Positions 1 to 8,491 of a stretch of DNA of 8,491 nucleotides are shown one piece after another. This DNA is from Bordetella parapertussis. GTDB lineage: Bacteria; Pseudomonadota; Gammaproteobacteria; Burkholderiales; SG8-39. The stretch spans positions 1-8,491 of the forward strand of contig CAMBSA010000051.1 of assembly GCA_945869935.1 (NCBI GenBank). The letters run 5' to 3'. How positions within the stretch are numbered: position 1 is the first letter of the stretch; each line of letters opens with the position of its first letter. The notes under the pieces were generated by a model. It saw nothing but the letters and a program-made list of their open reading frames with translations. It was not told where the DNA came from and searched no databases. The position numbers and the translations under genes were made by a program.

Positions 1-16
1 GTACCCCGCTGTCCCA

Positions 17-38
17 AGAGCGGCGATTACGCCGCTCT
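17..38 (-). terminator. Hairpin over the galE stop codon, possible terminator
   Basis: Two perfect 9-base arms (AGAGCGGCG and CGCCGCTCT) enclose a 4-base loop at 26-29. The galE stop codon TAA, read on the minus strand, sits in that loop. The stem is strong and GC-rich, and it lies exactly at the gene end. On the minus strand it is followed by only two T residues, so it is not a textbook Rho-independent terminator. It could instead protect the 3' end of the mRNA or act with Rho. The 16 bases to its left are too few to show any other feature. Confidence 0.45.
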
Positions 39-1049
39 GTACCCACTAGGGTTTTTTACCTGCCAGTTCCACGCGTCGCGGCACATGTCGTCGATCGTGC
101 GTTCAGCGGTCCAGCCGAGAAGCTCTTTCGCGAGCGAGGCGTTCGCATAGCTCATGGCGACGTCGCCCGGGCGGCGTTCCACGATCTTGTGCGCGACCTT
201 CTTTCCGCTCGCCTTCTCGAAGGCGCGAATCACGTCGAGCACGCTGTAGCCGTGGCCGGTGCCGAGATTGACGGTGAGCATGCCGGGGCGCTTGGCCAGC
301 GTGCGCAGCGCGGCGACGTGCCCGAGCGCGAGGTCCACCACGTGGATATAGTCGCGCACGCCGGTGCCATCGGGCGTCGGGTAGTCGCTGCCGAAGACGC
401 GAAGTTCGGGCAGTTTGCCCACTGCGACCTGGCAGACATAGGGCATGAGATTATTGGGCACGCCATGCGGGTCTTCGCCCATCAGGCCGGTGTCGTGCGC
501 GCCCACCGGATTGAAGTAGCGTAGCCGCGCGATCCGCCAGCCGGGTTCGGAGGCGTTCAGGTCGTGCAGGATTTCCTCGATCATCAGCTTGCTGCGGCCG
601 TAGGCGTTGGTGGCGCCGGTGGAGGCGGTTTCCGCAACCGGCACCACTTTCTGGTCGCCGTAGACCGTGGCGGACGAACTGAACACCAGCGTGCGCACTG
701 AATGGAGCTGCATCGCTTGGAGCAGGCAGACCGTGCCCGAGATGTTGTTGTCGTAATAGAGGAGCGGCTTGACCACCGACTCGCCCACCGCCTTTAGGCC
801 GGCGAAATGGATGACGCCTGCGAATTTTTCGGCGGAAAACAGCTTTTCCAGCGCCGCGGCATCGCGAATGTCGATACGGTGAAAGCCGGGACGCGTTCCG
901 GTGATACGCTCGATCCGGTTGATCGATTCCTCGAAACTGTTGCACAGGTTGTCGATGATCACGACGCGATAGCCCGCGCGGATGAGTTCGACGCTGGCGT
1001 GCGATCCGATATAGCCGGCACCGCCCGTCACAAGAATCGTTTCAGCCAT
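27..1049 (-). CDS. galE: UDP-glucose 4-epimerase
   Basis: Cytoplasmic NAD-dependent enzyme that interconverts UDP-glucose and UDP-galactose (Leloir pathway), supplying UDP-galactose for lipopolysaccharide and exopolysaccharide. The 340-residue protein is full length (the E. coli enzyme has 338). Seen in the sequence: the Rossmann NAD-binding motif TGGAGYIG at residues 8-15, the serine cluster FSSSATVYG at 123-131 that contains the catalytic Ser, and the short-chain-dehydrogenase pair Tyr150/Lys154 in YGRSK. Also present are RYFNPVGAH at 177-185 and the usual C-terminal LGW near 311. The start is the ATG at 1047-1049, with a weak GGGAA Shine-Dalgarno 4 bases upstream; the Rossmann motif lies at the expected distance from it. 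The gene diverges from pyrG and ends in a hairpin. Similar short-chain dehydrogenases act on other UDP-sugars, but the overall match to GalE is close. Confidence 0.97.
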   Translation of the reverse strand: MAETILVTGGAGYIGSHASVELIRAGYRVVIIDNLCNSFEESINRIERITGTRPGFHRIDIRDAAALEKLFSAEKFAGVIHFAGLKAVGESVVKPLLYYDNNISGTVCLLQAMQLHSVRTLVFSSSATVYGDQKVVPVAETASTGATNAYGRSKLMIEEILHDLNASEPGWRIARLRYFNPVGAHDTGLMGEDPHGVPNNLMPYVCQVAVGKLPELRVFGSDYPTPDGTGVRDYIHVVDLALGHVAALRTLAKRPGMLTVNLGTGHGYSVLDVIRAFEKASGKKVAHKIVERRPGDVAMSYANASLAKELLGWTAERTIDDMCRDAWNWQVKNPSGYRAA

Positions 1050-1095
1050 GGTTTCCCGATCAAGCTCAGTTCATCGGTCGAGTCTATCAGGCGAC

Positions 1096-1112
1096 CTGCG
1101 AACGGTTCGCAG
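1096..1112. promoter_or_regulatory. Perfect 17-base dyad between galE and pyrG, candidate operator
   Basis: CTGCGAAC-G-GTTCGCAG: two 8-base arms that are perfect reverse complements around one central base. It lies 47 bases upstream of the galE start and 40 bases upstream of the proposed pyrG -35 hexamer. A weak minus-strand -10-like hexamer (TAGACT, 1081-1086) would put the dyad over the -35 region of a galE promoter. Dyads of this size in divergent spacers often bind dimeric regulators. No regulator is encoded in the window, so the binding partner is unknown. With a 1-base centre it is better suited to protein binding than to an RNA hairpin. Confidence 0.45.
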
Positions 1113-1151
1113 TTGCACTACGGTTGAGCACGCTCGCGGCGGCTTTTCCGT

Positions 1152-2856
<1,705 letters not shown>

Positions 2857-2865
2857 ACAATCGGA

Positions 2866-2879
2866 CGGGAAGCTTCCCG
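2866..2879. repeat. 14-base perfect palindrome in the pyrG-kdsA gap
   Basis: CGGGAAGCTTCCCG is a perfect, spacer-free palindrome starting 10 bases after the pyrG stop. As RNA it could form only a short 5-bp stem with an AGCT loop and has no T-run after it, so it is unlikely to terminate transcription. It may be a chance palindrome, an mRNA processing or pause element, or a protein site. I see nothing else in the 91-base gap except the kdsA Shine-Dalgarno GGGAG at 2935-2939. Confidence 0.3.
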
Positions 2880-2947
2880 GAGTCGTGCGCGGTCGCGGCT
2901 ACATTCCCAGCGAACGCCGCCGGAGGCCGTGAGCGGGAGTTCCACGA

Positions 2948-3790
2948 ATGAAGCTGTGCGGATTTGACGCCGGACTGGAGCATCCGTTCTTTCTGATCGC
3001 GGGCACCTGCGTGATCGAGTCGCGCGATATGGCGATGGATACCGCGGGGCGGTTGAAGGAAATCACCTCCGCGCTCGGAATTCCGTTCATCTACAAGTCG
3101 TCTTTCGACAAGGCCAACCGCAGCTCGGGCAAATCCTTCCGCGGCCCCGGTCGCGACAAGGGCCTGGCGATCCTGGCGGAAGTGCGAAAGGCGATCGGCG
3201 TTCCGGTGCTTACCGATGTGCACGACATTCCGGAGGTCGCGGAAGTGGCCTCGGTAGTGGATGTGCTGCAGACGCCGGCGTTTCTTTGCCGGCAGACCGA
3301 TTTCATTCACACGGTCGCGGCAGCGGGACGGCCGGTGAACATCAAGAAGGGGCAGTTCCTTGCCCCGCACGACATGAAGAACGTGGTGGACAAGGCGCGG
3401 GCCGCCTCGGGCACCGACAACATCATGGTGTGCGAGCGGGGCGTGTCCTTCGGATACAACAATCTGGTCTCCGACATGCGCTCGCTTGCGATCATGCGCG
3501 AGAGCCGCTGCCCGGTGGTTTTCGATGCGACCCACTCGGTGCAACTGCCCGGCGGACAGGGCACGGCGTCCGGCGGCCAGCGGGAATTCGTTCCGGTGCT
3601 GGCACGTGCGGCAGTGGCCAGCGGCATCGCAGGAATTTTCATGGAAACGCATCCCGATCCGTCCAAGGCGCTGTCCGACGGGCCGAACGCCTGGCCCCTT
3701 GGTCTGATGGCGGACCTGCTCGGGACGCTGAAAGAGCTGGATGCGCTGGTGAAGCGCCGTGGATTCGCTGAAACCGGATTGATGCAATAA
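2948..3790 (+). CDS. kdsA: 3-deoxy-D-manno-octulosonate-8-phosphate synthase, metal-dependent type
   Basis: Condenses phosphoenolpyruvate with D-arabinose 5-phosphate to Kdo-8-phosphate, the committed step of Kdo synthesis for lipopolysaccharide; cytoplasmic TIM barrel. The 280 residues are full length (E. coli 284). Motifs seen: [11 protein letters not shown] (50-60), TDVHD (89-93), FLCRQTDF (112-119), [10 protein letters not shown] (131-140), [10 protein letters not shown] (168-177), DATHS (193-197) and METHPDP (232-238). In GTCVIESRD the residue at 21 is Cys, where the E. coli metal-independent enzyme has Asn. Cys21, His196, Glu233 and Asp244 match the spacing of the Aquifex aeolicus metal ligands Cys11, His185, Glu222 and Asp233. 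It is therefore inferred to need a divalent metal. The ATG at 2948 has the Shine-Dalgarno GGGAG 8 bases upstream. Its substrate PEP is the product of the next gene, eno. The related DAHP synthases are less likely because of the KANRSS motif. Confidence 0.97.
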   Translation: MKLCGFDAGLEHPFFLIAGTCVIESRDMAMDTAGRLKEITSALGIPFIYKSSFDKANRSSGKSFRGPGRDKGLAILAEVRKAIGVPVLTDVHDIPEVAEVASVVDVLQTPAFLCRQTDFIHTVAAAGRPVNIKKGQFLAPHDMKNVVDKARAASGTDNIMVCERGVSFGYNNLVSDMRSLAIMRESRCPVVFDATHSVQLPGGQGTASGGQREFVPVLARAAVASGIAGIFMETHPDPSKALSDGPNAWPLGLMADLLGTLKELDALVKRRGFAETGLMQ

Positions 3791-5136
<1,346 letters not shown>

Positions 5137-5146
5137 TGCGGGTGAG

Positions 5147-5180
5147 GTCCGCACCGGACGAGGGGAGGCCGGGTTCCGGC
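5147..5180 (+). promoter_or_regulatory. Two hairpins flanking a displaced Shine-Dalgarno before ftsB
   Basis: The 52-base eno-ftsB gap contains two perfect 5-bp hairpins with 3-base loops: GTCCG-CAC-CGGAC (5147-5159) and GCCGG-GTT-CCGGC (5168-5180). Between them lies GAGGGGAGG (5160-5168), a near-ideal Shine-Dalgarno, but it ends 20 bases before the ftsB ATG, too far for direct use. If the second hairpin folds, the Shine-Dalgarno is brought to about 8 bases from the start codon. No other good ribosome site precedes ftsB. The folding is predicted by eye, and the translational role is inference. Confidence 0.45.
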
Positions 5181-5188
5181 TGAGCGCG

Positions 5189-5527
5189 ATGCGGATTCTG
5201 GTCGCGGTTCTCGGTGCGCTGATCGTTCTCGTGCAGTATCCGCTCTGGATCGGCAAGGGGGGATGGCTGAGGGTGGGCGAGCTCGACCGGCAGGTGCAGG
5301 CGCTGCGGGAATCCAACAAGCTCCTTGAGACCCGAAACCAGAAACTCGACGCAGAAGTCCGCGACCTGAAGCAGGGGTTCGACGCGATCGAGGAACGTGC
5401 CCGCTTCGAACTCGGCATGGTCCGTCAGGACGAAATTTTCTTCCAGGTGCTGCGCGAGGCGCAACCGACGCCCCAGCCGCCGCCGGTGCCGGGCAAAAAG
5501 CAGACTGAGATGAAGGCGGAAAAGTAG
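5189..5527 (+). CDS. ftsB: Cell division protein FtsB (septum formation initiator family)
   Basis: Small bitopic inner-membrane protein of the divisome; with FtsL and FtsQ it forms the complex that activates FtsWI septal peptidoglycan synthesis. The 112 residues show a very short cytoplasmic N-terminus, one membrane helix at about 3-20, the conserved [11 protein letters not shown] just after it (16-26), and a periplasmic coiled coil at about 30-63 ([20 protein letters not shown]). The conserved FtsQ-binding region [18 protein letters not shown] follows at 68-85. The tail is proline-rich (93-101), then lysine-rich, and likely disordered. The ATG at 5189 places the membrane helix right at the N-terminus as the family expects, and no in-frame start lies closer to the upstream Shine-Dalgarno. 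Placement after eno is typical of Proteobacteria and supports the call. It is the last gene of the housekeeping run. Confidence 0.95.
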   Translation: MRILVAVLGALIVLVQYPLWIGKGGWLRVGELDRQVQALRESNKLLETRNQKLDAEVRDLKQGFDAIEERARFELGMVRQDEIFFQVLREAQPTPQPPPVPGKKQTEMKAEK

Positions 5528-5531
5528 TCCC

Positions 5532-5557
5532 TCGTGGTCCGGAATGCAGGACCGCGA
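5532..5557 (+). terminator. Hairpin just after ftsB, possible operon terminator
   Basis: TCGTGGTCC (5532-5540) can pair with GGACCGCGA (5549-5557): 9 bp with one G-T wobble and an 8-base loop, starting 5 bases after the ftsB stop. It is followed by ACGGAAGTTTCC, so the T-run is short and late. This could be a weak intrinsic terminator or a Rho-assisted 3' end for the pyrG-kdsA-eno-ftsB transcript. Confidence 0.4.
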
Positions 5558-5568
5558 CGGAAGTTTCC

Positions 5569-5592
5569 CCGGGTGCTGACGCAGACGCCCGG
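5569..5592 (+). other. Second hairpin in the ftsB to molybdenum-hydroxylase gap
   Basis: CCGGGTG (5569-5575) can pair with CGCCCGG (5586-5592): 7 bp with one wobble and a 10-base loop, in tandem with the hairpin at 5532-5557. No T-run follows. It overlaps the proposed promoter of the next operon, so as DNA it may have no structural role. It may add to transcript separation between the two operons. Confidence 0.3.
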
Positions 5593-5605
5593 TCCCCAGT
5601 AAAAT
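5576..5605 (+). promoter_or_regulatory. Candidate promoter for the molybdenum-hydroxylase operon
   Basis: CTGACG (5576-5581, 4 of 6 matches to TTGACA), an 18-base spacer, then TAAAAT (5600-5605, 5 of 6 matches to TATAAT). The predicted start near 5612 would give a leader of about 50 bases before the TTG start at 5663. It is the only reasonable promoter match in the 135-base gap and lies after the ftsB hairpin, consistent with a separate transcription unit. Confidence 0.5.
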
Positions 5606-5613
5606 GCGGTGTT

Positions 5614-5637
5614 TCGCGAGCGATCGCGATCACGTGA
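5614..5637. promoter_or_regulatory. Cluster of short palindromes in the operon leader
   Basis: Within 24 bases there are TCGCGA (5614-5619), GCGATCGC (5620-5627), a second TCGCGA (5624-5629) and TCACGTGA (5630-5637). They fall at or just after the predicted transcription start and before the Shine-Dalgarno. The density of dyads suggests an operator for a substrate-responsive regulator, but short CG-rich palindromes also arise by chance in this base composition. Confidence 0.3.
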
Positions 5638-5651
5638 CACAACGACAATCC

Positions 5652-5656
5652 GGAGG
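5652..5656 (+). promoter_or_regulatory. Ribosome binding site that selects a TTG start
   Basis: A perfect GGAGG core lies 6 bases before TTG at 5663. It decides the start of the FAD-subunit gene: the only upstream in-frame alternative I see, GTG at 5609, would add 18 residues rich in Arg and Thr that do not resemble the family, and it has no comparable ribosome site. Confidence 0.8.
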
Positions 5657-5662
5657 CAGACC

Positions 5663-6469
5663 TTGTATTCGTTCAATTACCGTCGTGCTCAATCGATCAA
5701 CGAGGCACGCGATCTGCTGGCCAAAACCGATGACGCAAAACTGCTCTCGGGCGGCATGACCCTCATCCCGACGCTCAAGCAGCGTCTTGCCAGCCCGGCG
5801 GCGCTGATCGATCTCGCGGAAATCAAGGAGCTGCGCGTGCTCGAAATGCGCGGCGACAAGCTTTTCGTCGGCGCCGCGATGCGCCACGTCGAAGTCGCGA
5901 CTTCCGCGCTGGTGAAAGAGAAGATCCCCGCGCTCGCGTATCTCGCCTCGCAGATCGGCGACCCGCAGGTGCGCAATCGCGGGACGATGGGCGGCTCGGT
6001 CGCGAACAACGATCCCGCGGCGGATTATCCGTCGGCGGTTCTCGGTCTCGGCGCCACGGTCGTGACCACGACGCGGCAGATTGCGGCGGATGATTTTTTC
6101 AAGGGTGTGTTCGAGACGGCGCTTGAGCCGGGCGAGATCATCACCGGCTTTCTCTATCCGTTGCCCAAGCGCGCGGCGTATTCCAAGTTTCCGCATCCTG
6201 CCTCCGGGTACGCCATGACCGGCGTGTTCGTGGTCGACACCGGCGCGGGCATCCGTGTCGCGGTTACCGGCGCAGGTCCCGGCGTGTTCCGCTGGAAGGA
6301 AGCGGAAGCAGCACTCGGAAAGTCATTTGCCGTCGCAGCAGTCGCGAAACTCGCGCATTCCGCCGACGGACTCAACGAAGACATGCATGCGTCTGGTGCC
6401 TACCGTGCGAACCTGATCGCGGTGATGTGCCGTCGGGCGCTTGCATCGATCACAGGCGAATCGGCCTGA
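5663..6469 (+). CDS. FAD-binding subunit of a molybdenum hydroxylase (CoxM-like)
   Basis: Medium subunit of a xanthine dehydrogenase/CO dehydrogenase-type enzyme; its FAD receives electrons from the Mo centre through the 2Fe-2S clusters of a small subunit and passes them to an acceptor. From the TTG start it has 268 residues, slightly shorter than CoxM. The FAD-binding domain covers about 1-165 and contains both family motifs: SGGMTLIPTLK (29-39, the AGGHS-type loop) and TMGGSVANNDPAADYP (108-123, the TIGG-type loop). The C-terminal CoxM-like domain follows. The N-terminus begins YSFNYRRAQSINEA, like family members. No 4Fe-4S insert of the 4-hydroxybenzoyl-CoA reductase type is apparent. It is the first gene of a new unit and is followed 25 bases later by the large subunit. 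The substrate cannot be assigned; automated tools may label it CO dehydrogenase, which the partner argues against. Confidence 0.9.
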   Translation: MYSFNYRRAQSINEARDLLAKTDDAKLLSGGMTLIPTLKQRLASPAALIDLAEIKELRVLEMRGDKLFVGAAMRHVEVATSALVKEKIPALAYLASQIGDPQVRNRGTMGGSVANNDPAADYPSAVLGLGATVVTTTRQIAADDFFKGVFETALEPGEIITGFLYPLPKRAAYSKFPHPASGYAMTGVFVVDTGAGIRVAVTGAGPGVFRWKEAEAALGKSFAVAAVAKLAHSADGLNEDMHASGAYRANLIAVMCRRALASITGESA

Positions 6470-6494
6470 CACGGCGTCCGGAACGAGCATCGCG

Positions 6495-8491
6495 ATGAGC
6501 GCCGGATTCAAGGGGCGGCGGGAAGATCGCCGCCTGATCACGGGCAAGGGCTGCTTTACCACCGACTGGAAGTTGCCGGGTGAACTGCACGCCGTGTTCC
6601 TGCGTGCCGACCGCGCGCATGCGGAAGTCCGCTCGATGGACATCGCCCCGGCACTCGCGGTGCCCGGTGTGATCGCCGTGTTCACGGGCGAGGACGCGGA
6701 ACGTGCGGGCATAAAGACGCCGCCCAGCTTTGTCACCTTCCCCGGCAAGGGCGGGCAGATGATCAAGACGCCGGCGCGTCCGGTGCTCGCCACGAAGCGG
6801 GTGCGGTTTGTCGGCGAGAACGTGGCCATGGTGGTCGCGACCTCGGCGCTCGCTGCGCAGGACGGTGTGGAGGCGATCGCGATCGACTATGAGGATCTTC
6901 CCTCGGTGGTCGATGTTGATGATGCGGTTGCCGCCGGTGCGCCCCAGTTGTATTCCGAGATTCCGGGCAACGTCTGCTTCGAGTATGAGTACGGCGACGA
7001 GGCACGAACTGACGAGGCATTCAGCCGCGCGGCGCATGTCACGAAGCTGTCGCTCGACTCGCAGCGCGTTGTCGGAAATCCGATGGAACCGCGTTCCTGC
7101 ATTGCCTCCTACGACCGCGAAAAGGACGTCTACGACGTCTATTCGAGCACGCAGGGCATGGGCATGATGCGCGGCGGGCTCTCGGCGTTCACCGGGATTC
7201 CCCCGCAGAAGATCCGCGTTCACGCGCTGGACGTCGGCGGTGGCTTTGGTATCCGAAGCGGACCGTATCCCGAGTATCCGGTGCTGATGCTCGCGGCCAA
7301 GCAACTCGGCAAGACGGTGCGCTGGACCGGGACACGCTCGGAGACGATCTCAAGCGATTATCACGGCAGGGCGATACGCCTCGCGGGCGAGCTCGCGCTC
7401 GATGGTGACGGCAAGTTCCTCGGCATCCGCATCCGCTGGACATGCAATCAGGGGGCCTACCTGAGCGGGGCGGGTCCGCTGATCAACACCGCCAATCCCG
7501 CGCTGACCTCCTGCGGAACCTATTCGATTCCGGCGGTGCACGGTGTTCACCGCTTGGGACTGACGAACACCACGCCGATCACCGCCTACCGCGGTGCGGG
7601 TCGTCCCGACATGGCCTACATCATCGAGCGCATGGTGGACCAGGCGGCGCTTGAAACCGGGGTGGATCGACTGGAACTGCGTCGCCGCAATTTCATTCCG
7701 AAGGAAGCGTTTCCCTACCAGACGCAGGTTGACGCGGTCTACGACAGCGGCGACTTCCGGGCCTTGCTCGATCAGTCGGTGGCGCAGGCGGGCTGGAAGG
7801 ATTTCGAGGCGCGGCGGGCCGAGGCGAAAAAGCGCGGCAAACTGCGGGGCATCGGCTGCGGCGTGTTCATCGAGCCCGCGGGCAGCGGCCTGATGCCCAA
7901 GGATCAGGTCTCGATCAAGTTCGGTTCGAACGGCGAAATCAAGGTGTATTCGCTCTCCGGGCCGTCGGGGCAGGGGCACGAAACGGTCTTCGCGGATATC
8001 GTCGCGGAAACTCTGGGTATCGCGTCGGAGGCGATCGAGGTGCGTGCGGGGGACCCCGACGGGCCGCAGGATTTCGCCGCGACCGGGACCATCGGCTCGC
8101 GGTCAATGATGCACCACGGCAGCGCGATGCTGAATGGCGCCAACGAGGCGATCCGCAAGGGCATGGACCTCGCTGCGCGAGATCTCGAGGTCGCGTCGGC
8201 CGATCTGGAATACAAGAACGGCGAATATCGAGTGAAGGGTACCGATCGCGCGGTCAAGCTGCTGGACCTCGCTCGCAAGTACGCCGCCAAGGGCGCGACG
8301 CCGCTGGACACGATCGGCGAGATGGTGATGCACCGCGCATTCCCGAGCGGCGCGCATGTGGCCGAGGTCGAGATCGATCCCGACACCGGGGTCATCGATG
8401 TGCTGTGTTACATCGGCGTGGACGACTGCGGCAGGATCATCAATCACACGCTGCTCGAAGGCCAGATGCACGGCGGCATACTGCAGGGCGC
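6495..8491 (+). CDS. Molybdopterin-binding large subunit of a form II (CoxL-like) molybdenum hydroxylase, 3' end missing
   Basis: Catalytic subunit carrying the molybdenum-pterin cofactor; such enzymes hydroxylate or oxidise aldehydes, purines or N-heterocycles with water as oxygen source. The frame stays open for 665 codons to the window edge; relatives have about 770-810 residues, so roughly the last 100-150 are missing, including the expected catalytic Glu. Seen: REDRRLITGKG near the N-terminus (9-19), an a/b hammerhead domain to about 145, QRVVGNPMEPR (190-200), GGGFGIR (248-254), AYRGAGR (364-370), SGQGHET (491-497), GSRS (534-537) and GQMHGGILQG at the edge. AYRGAGR is the form II signature; form I CO dehydrogenase has AYRCSFR, whose Cys binds Cu. 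The ATG at 6495 gives the family's usual short N-terminus, but its Shine-Dalgarno is weak, so coupling to the FAD-subunit stop 25 bases upstream is plausible. No signal peptide is seen, so it is probably cytoplasmic. Confidence 0.93.
   Translation, partial: MSAGFKGRREDRRLITGKGCFTTDWKLPGELHAVFLRADRAHAEVRSMDIAPALAVPGVIAVFTGEDAERAGIKTPPSFVTFPGKGGQMIKTPARPVLATKRVRFVGENVAMVVATSALAAQDGVEAIAIDYEDLPSVVDVDDAVAAGAPQLYSEIPGNVCFEYEYGDEARTDEAFSRAAHVTKLSLDSQRVVGNPMEPRSCIASYDREKDVYDVYSSTQGMGMMRGGLSAFTGIPPQKIRVHALDVGGGFGIRSGPYPEYPVLMLAAKQLGKTVRWTGTRSETISSDYHGRAIRLAGELALDGDGKFLGIRIRWTCNQGAYLSGAGPLINTANPALTSCGTYSIPAVHGVHRLGLTNTTPITAYRGAGRPDMAYIIERMVDQAALETGVDRLELRRRNFIPKEAFPYQTQVDAVYDSGDFRALLDQSVAQAGWKDFEARRAEAKKRGKLRGIGCGVFIEPAGSGLMPKDQVSIKFGSNGEIKVYSLSGPSGQGHETVFADIVAETLGIASEAIEVRAGDPDGPQDFAATGTIGSRSMMHHGSAMLNGANEAIRKGMDLAARDLEVASADLEYKNGEYRVKGTDRAVKLLDLARKYAAKGATPLDTIGEMVMHRAFPSGAHVAEVEIDPDTGVIDVLCYIGVDDCGRIINHTLLEGQMHGGILQG

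Noticed and set aside
5609..5662. GTG at 5609 as the start of the FAD subunit
   Set aside because: The extra residues do not resemble the family and there is no good ribosome site, whereas TTG at 5663 has GGAGG 6 bases upstream and gives the expected N-terminus.
6450..7304. A 284-codon minus-strand open frame opposite the start of the large hydroxylase subunit
   Set aside because: The plus-strand frame has clear molybdenum-hydroxylase motifs throughout; the antisense product has none.
5663..8491. Aerobic carbon monoxide dehydrogenase (coxM/coxL)
   Set aside because: The large subunit has AYRGAGR rather than AYRCSFR, and the gene order differs from form I coxMSL.

Overview
The window is GC-rich DNA from a Gram-negative bacterium, most likely a betaproteobacterium. 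The evidence is the gene order pyrG-kdsA-eno-ftsB, which is the familiar arrangement in that class. kdsA also shows that the cell makes Kdo, the inner-core sugar of lipopolysaccharide. KdsA is the cysteine-containing, metal-dependent type; from memory, Burkholderia KdsA is also of this type. The genus cannot be fixed from the sequence alone.

Layout: galE (UDP-glucose 4-epimerase) lies on the minus strand at the left edge and ends in a hairpin. A 157-base divergent intergenic region follows. It holds a perfect 17-base dyad and a good sigma-70-type promoter pointing at pyrG. Four housekeeping genes then run on the plus strand: pyrG (CTP synthase), kdsA (Kdo-8-phosphate synthase), eno (enolase) and ftsB (division protein). 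The gaps between them are 91, 59 and 52 bases, with no convincing intrinsic terminator, so they probably form one operon. The products are linked: enolase makes the phosphoenolpyruvate that KdsA consumes, and PyrG makes the CTP used to activate Kdo. GalE supplies UDP-galactose for surface polysaccharide.

After ftsB, a 135-base gap with two hairpins, a promoter-like sequence and several short palindromes marks a new transcription unit. It encodes the FAD subunit of a molybdenum hydroxylase (xanthine dehydrogenase/CO dehydrogenase superfamily, CoxM-like), starting at a TTG codon. The molybdopterin-binding large subunit (CoxL-like) follows and is cut off by the window edge after 665 codons. The large subunit has the form II signature AYRGAGR, not the AYRCSFR of true CO dehydrogenase, so its substrate is unknown. 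No 2Fe-2S subunit gene lies before or between the two genes; it is expected just beyond the window.

The rest is ordinary core genome. I see no mobile element, CRISPR array, tRNA, rRNA or clearly new system. The points most worth a second look are the uncharacterised molybdenum hydroxylase, a Shine-Dalgarno sequence set apart from the ftsB start by a hairpin, and the galE/pyrG dyad. No stretch longer than 300 bases lacks a gene.
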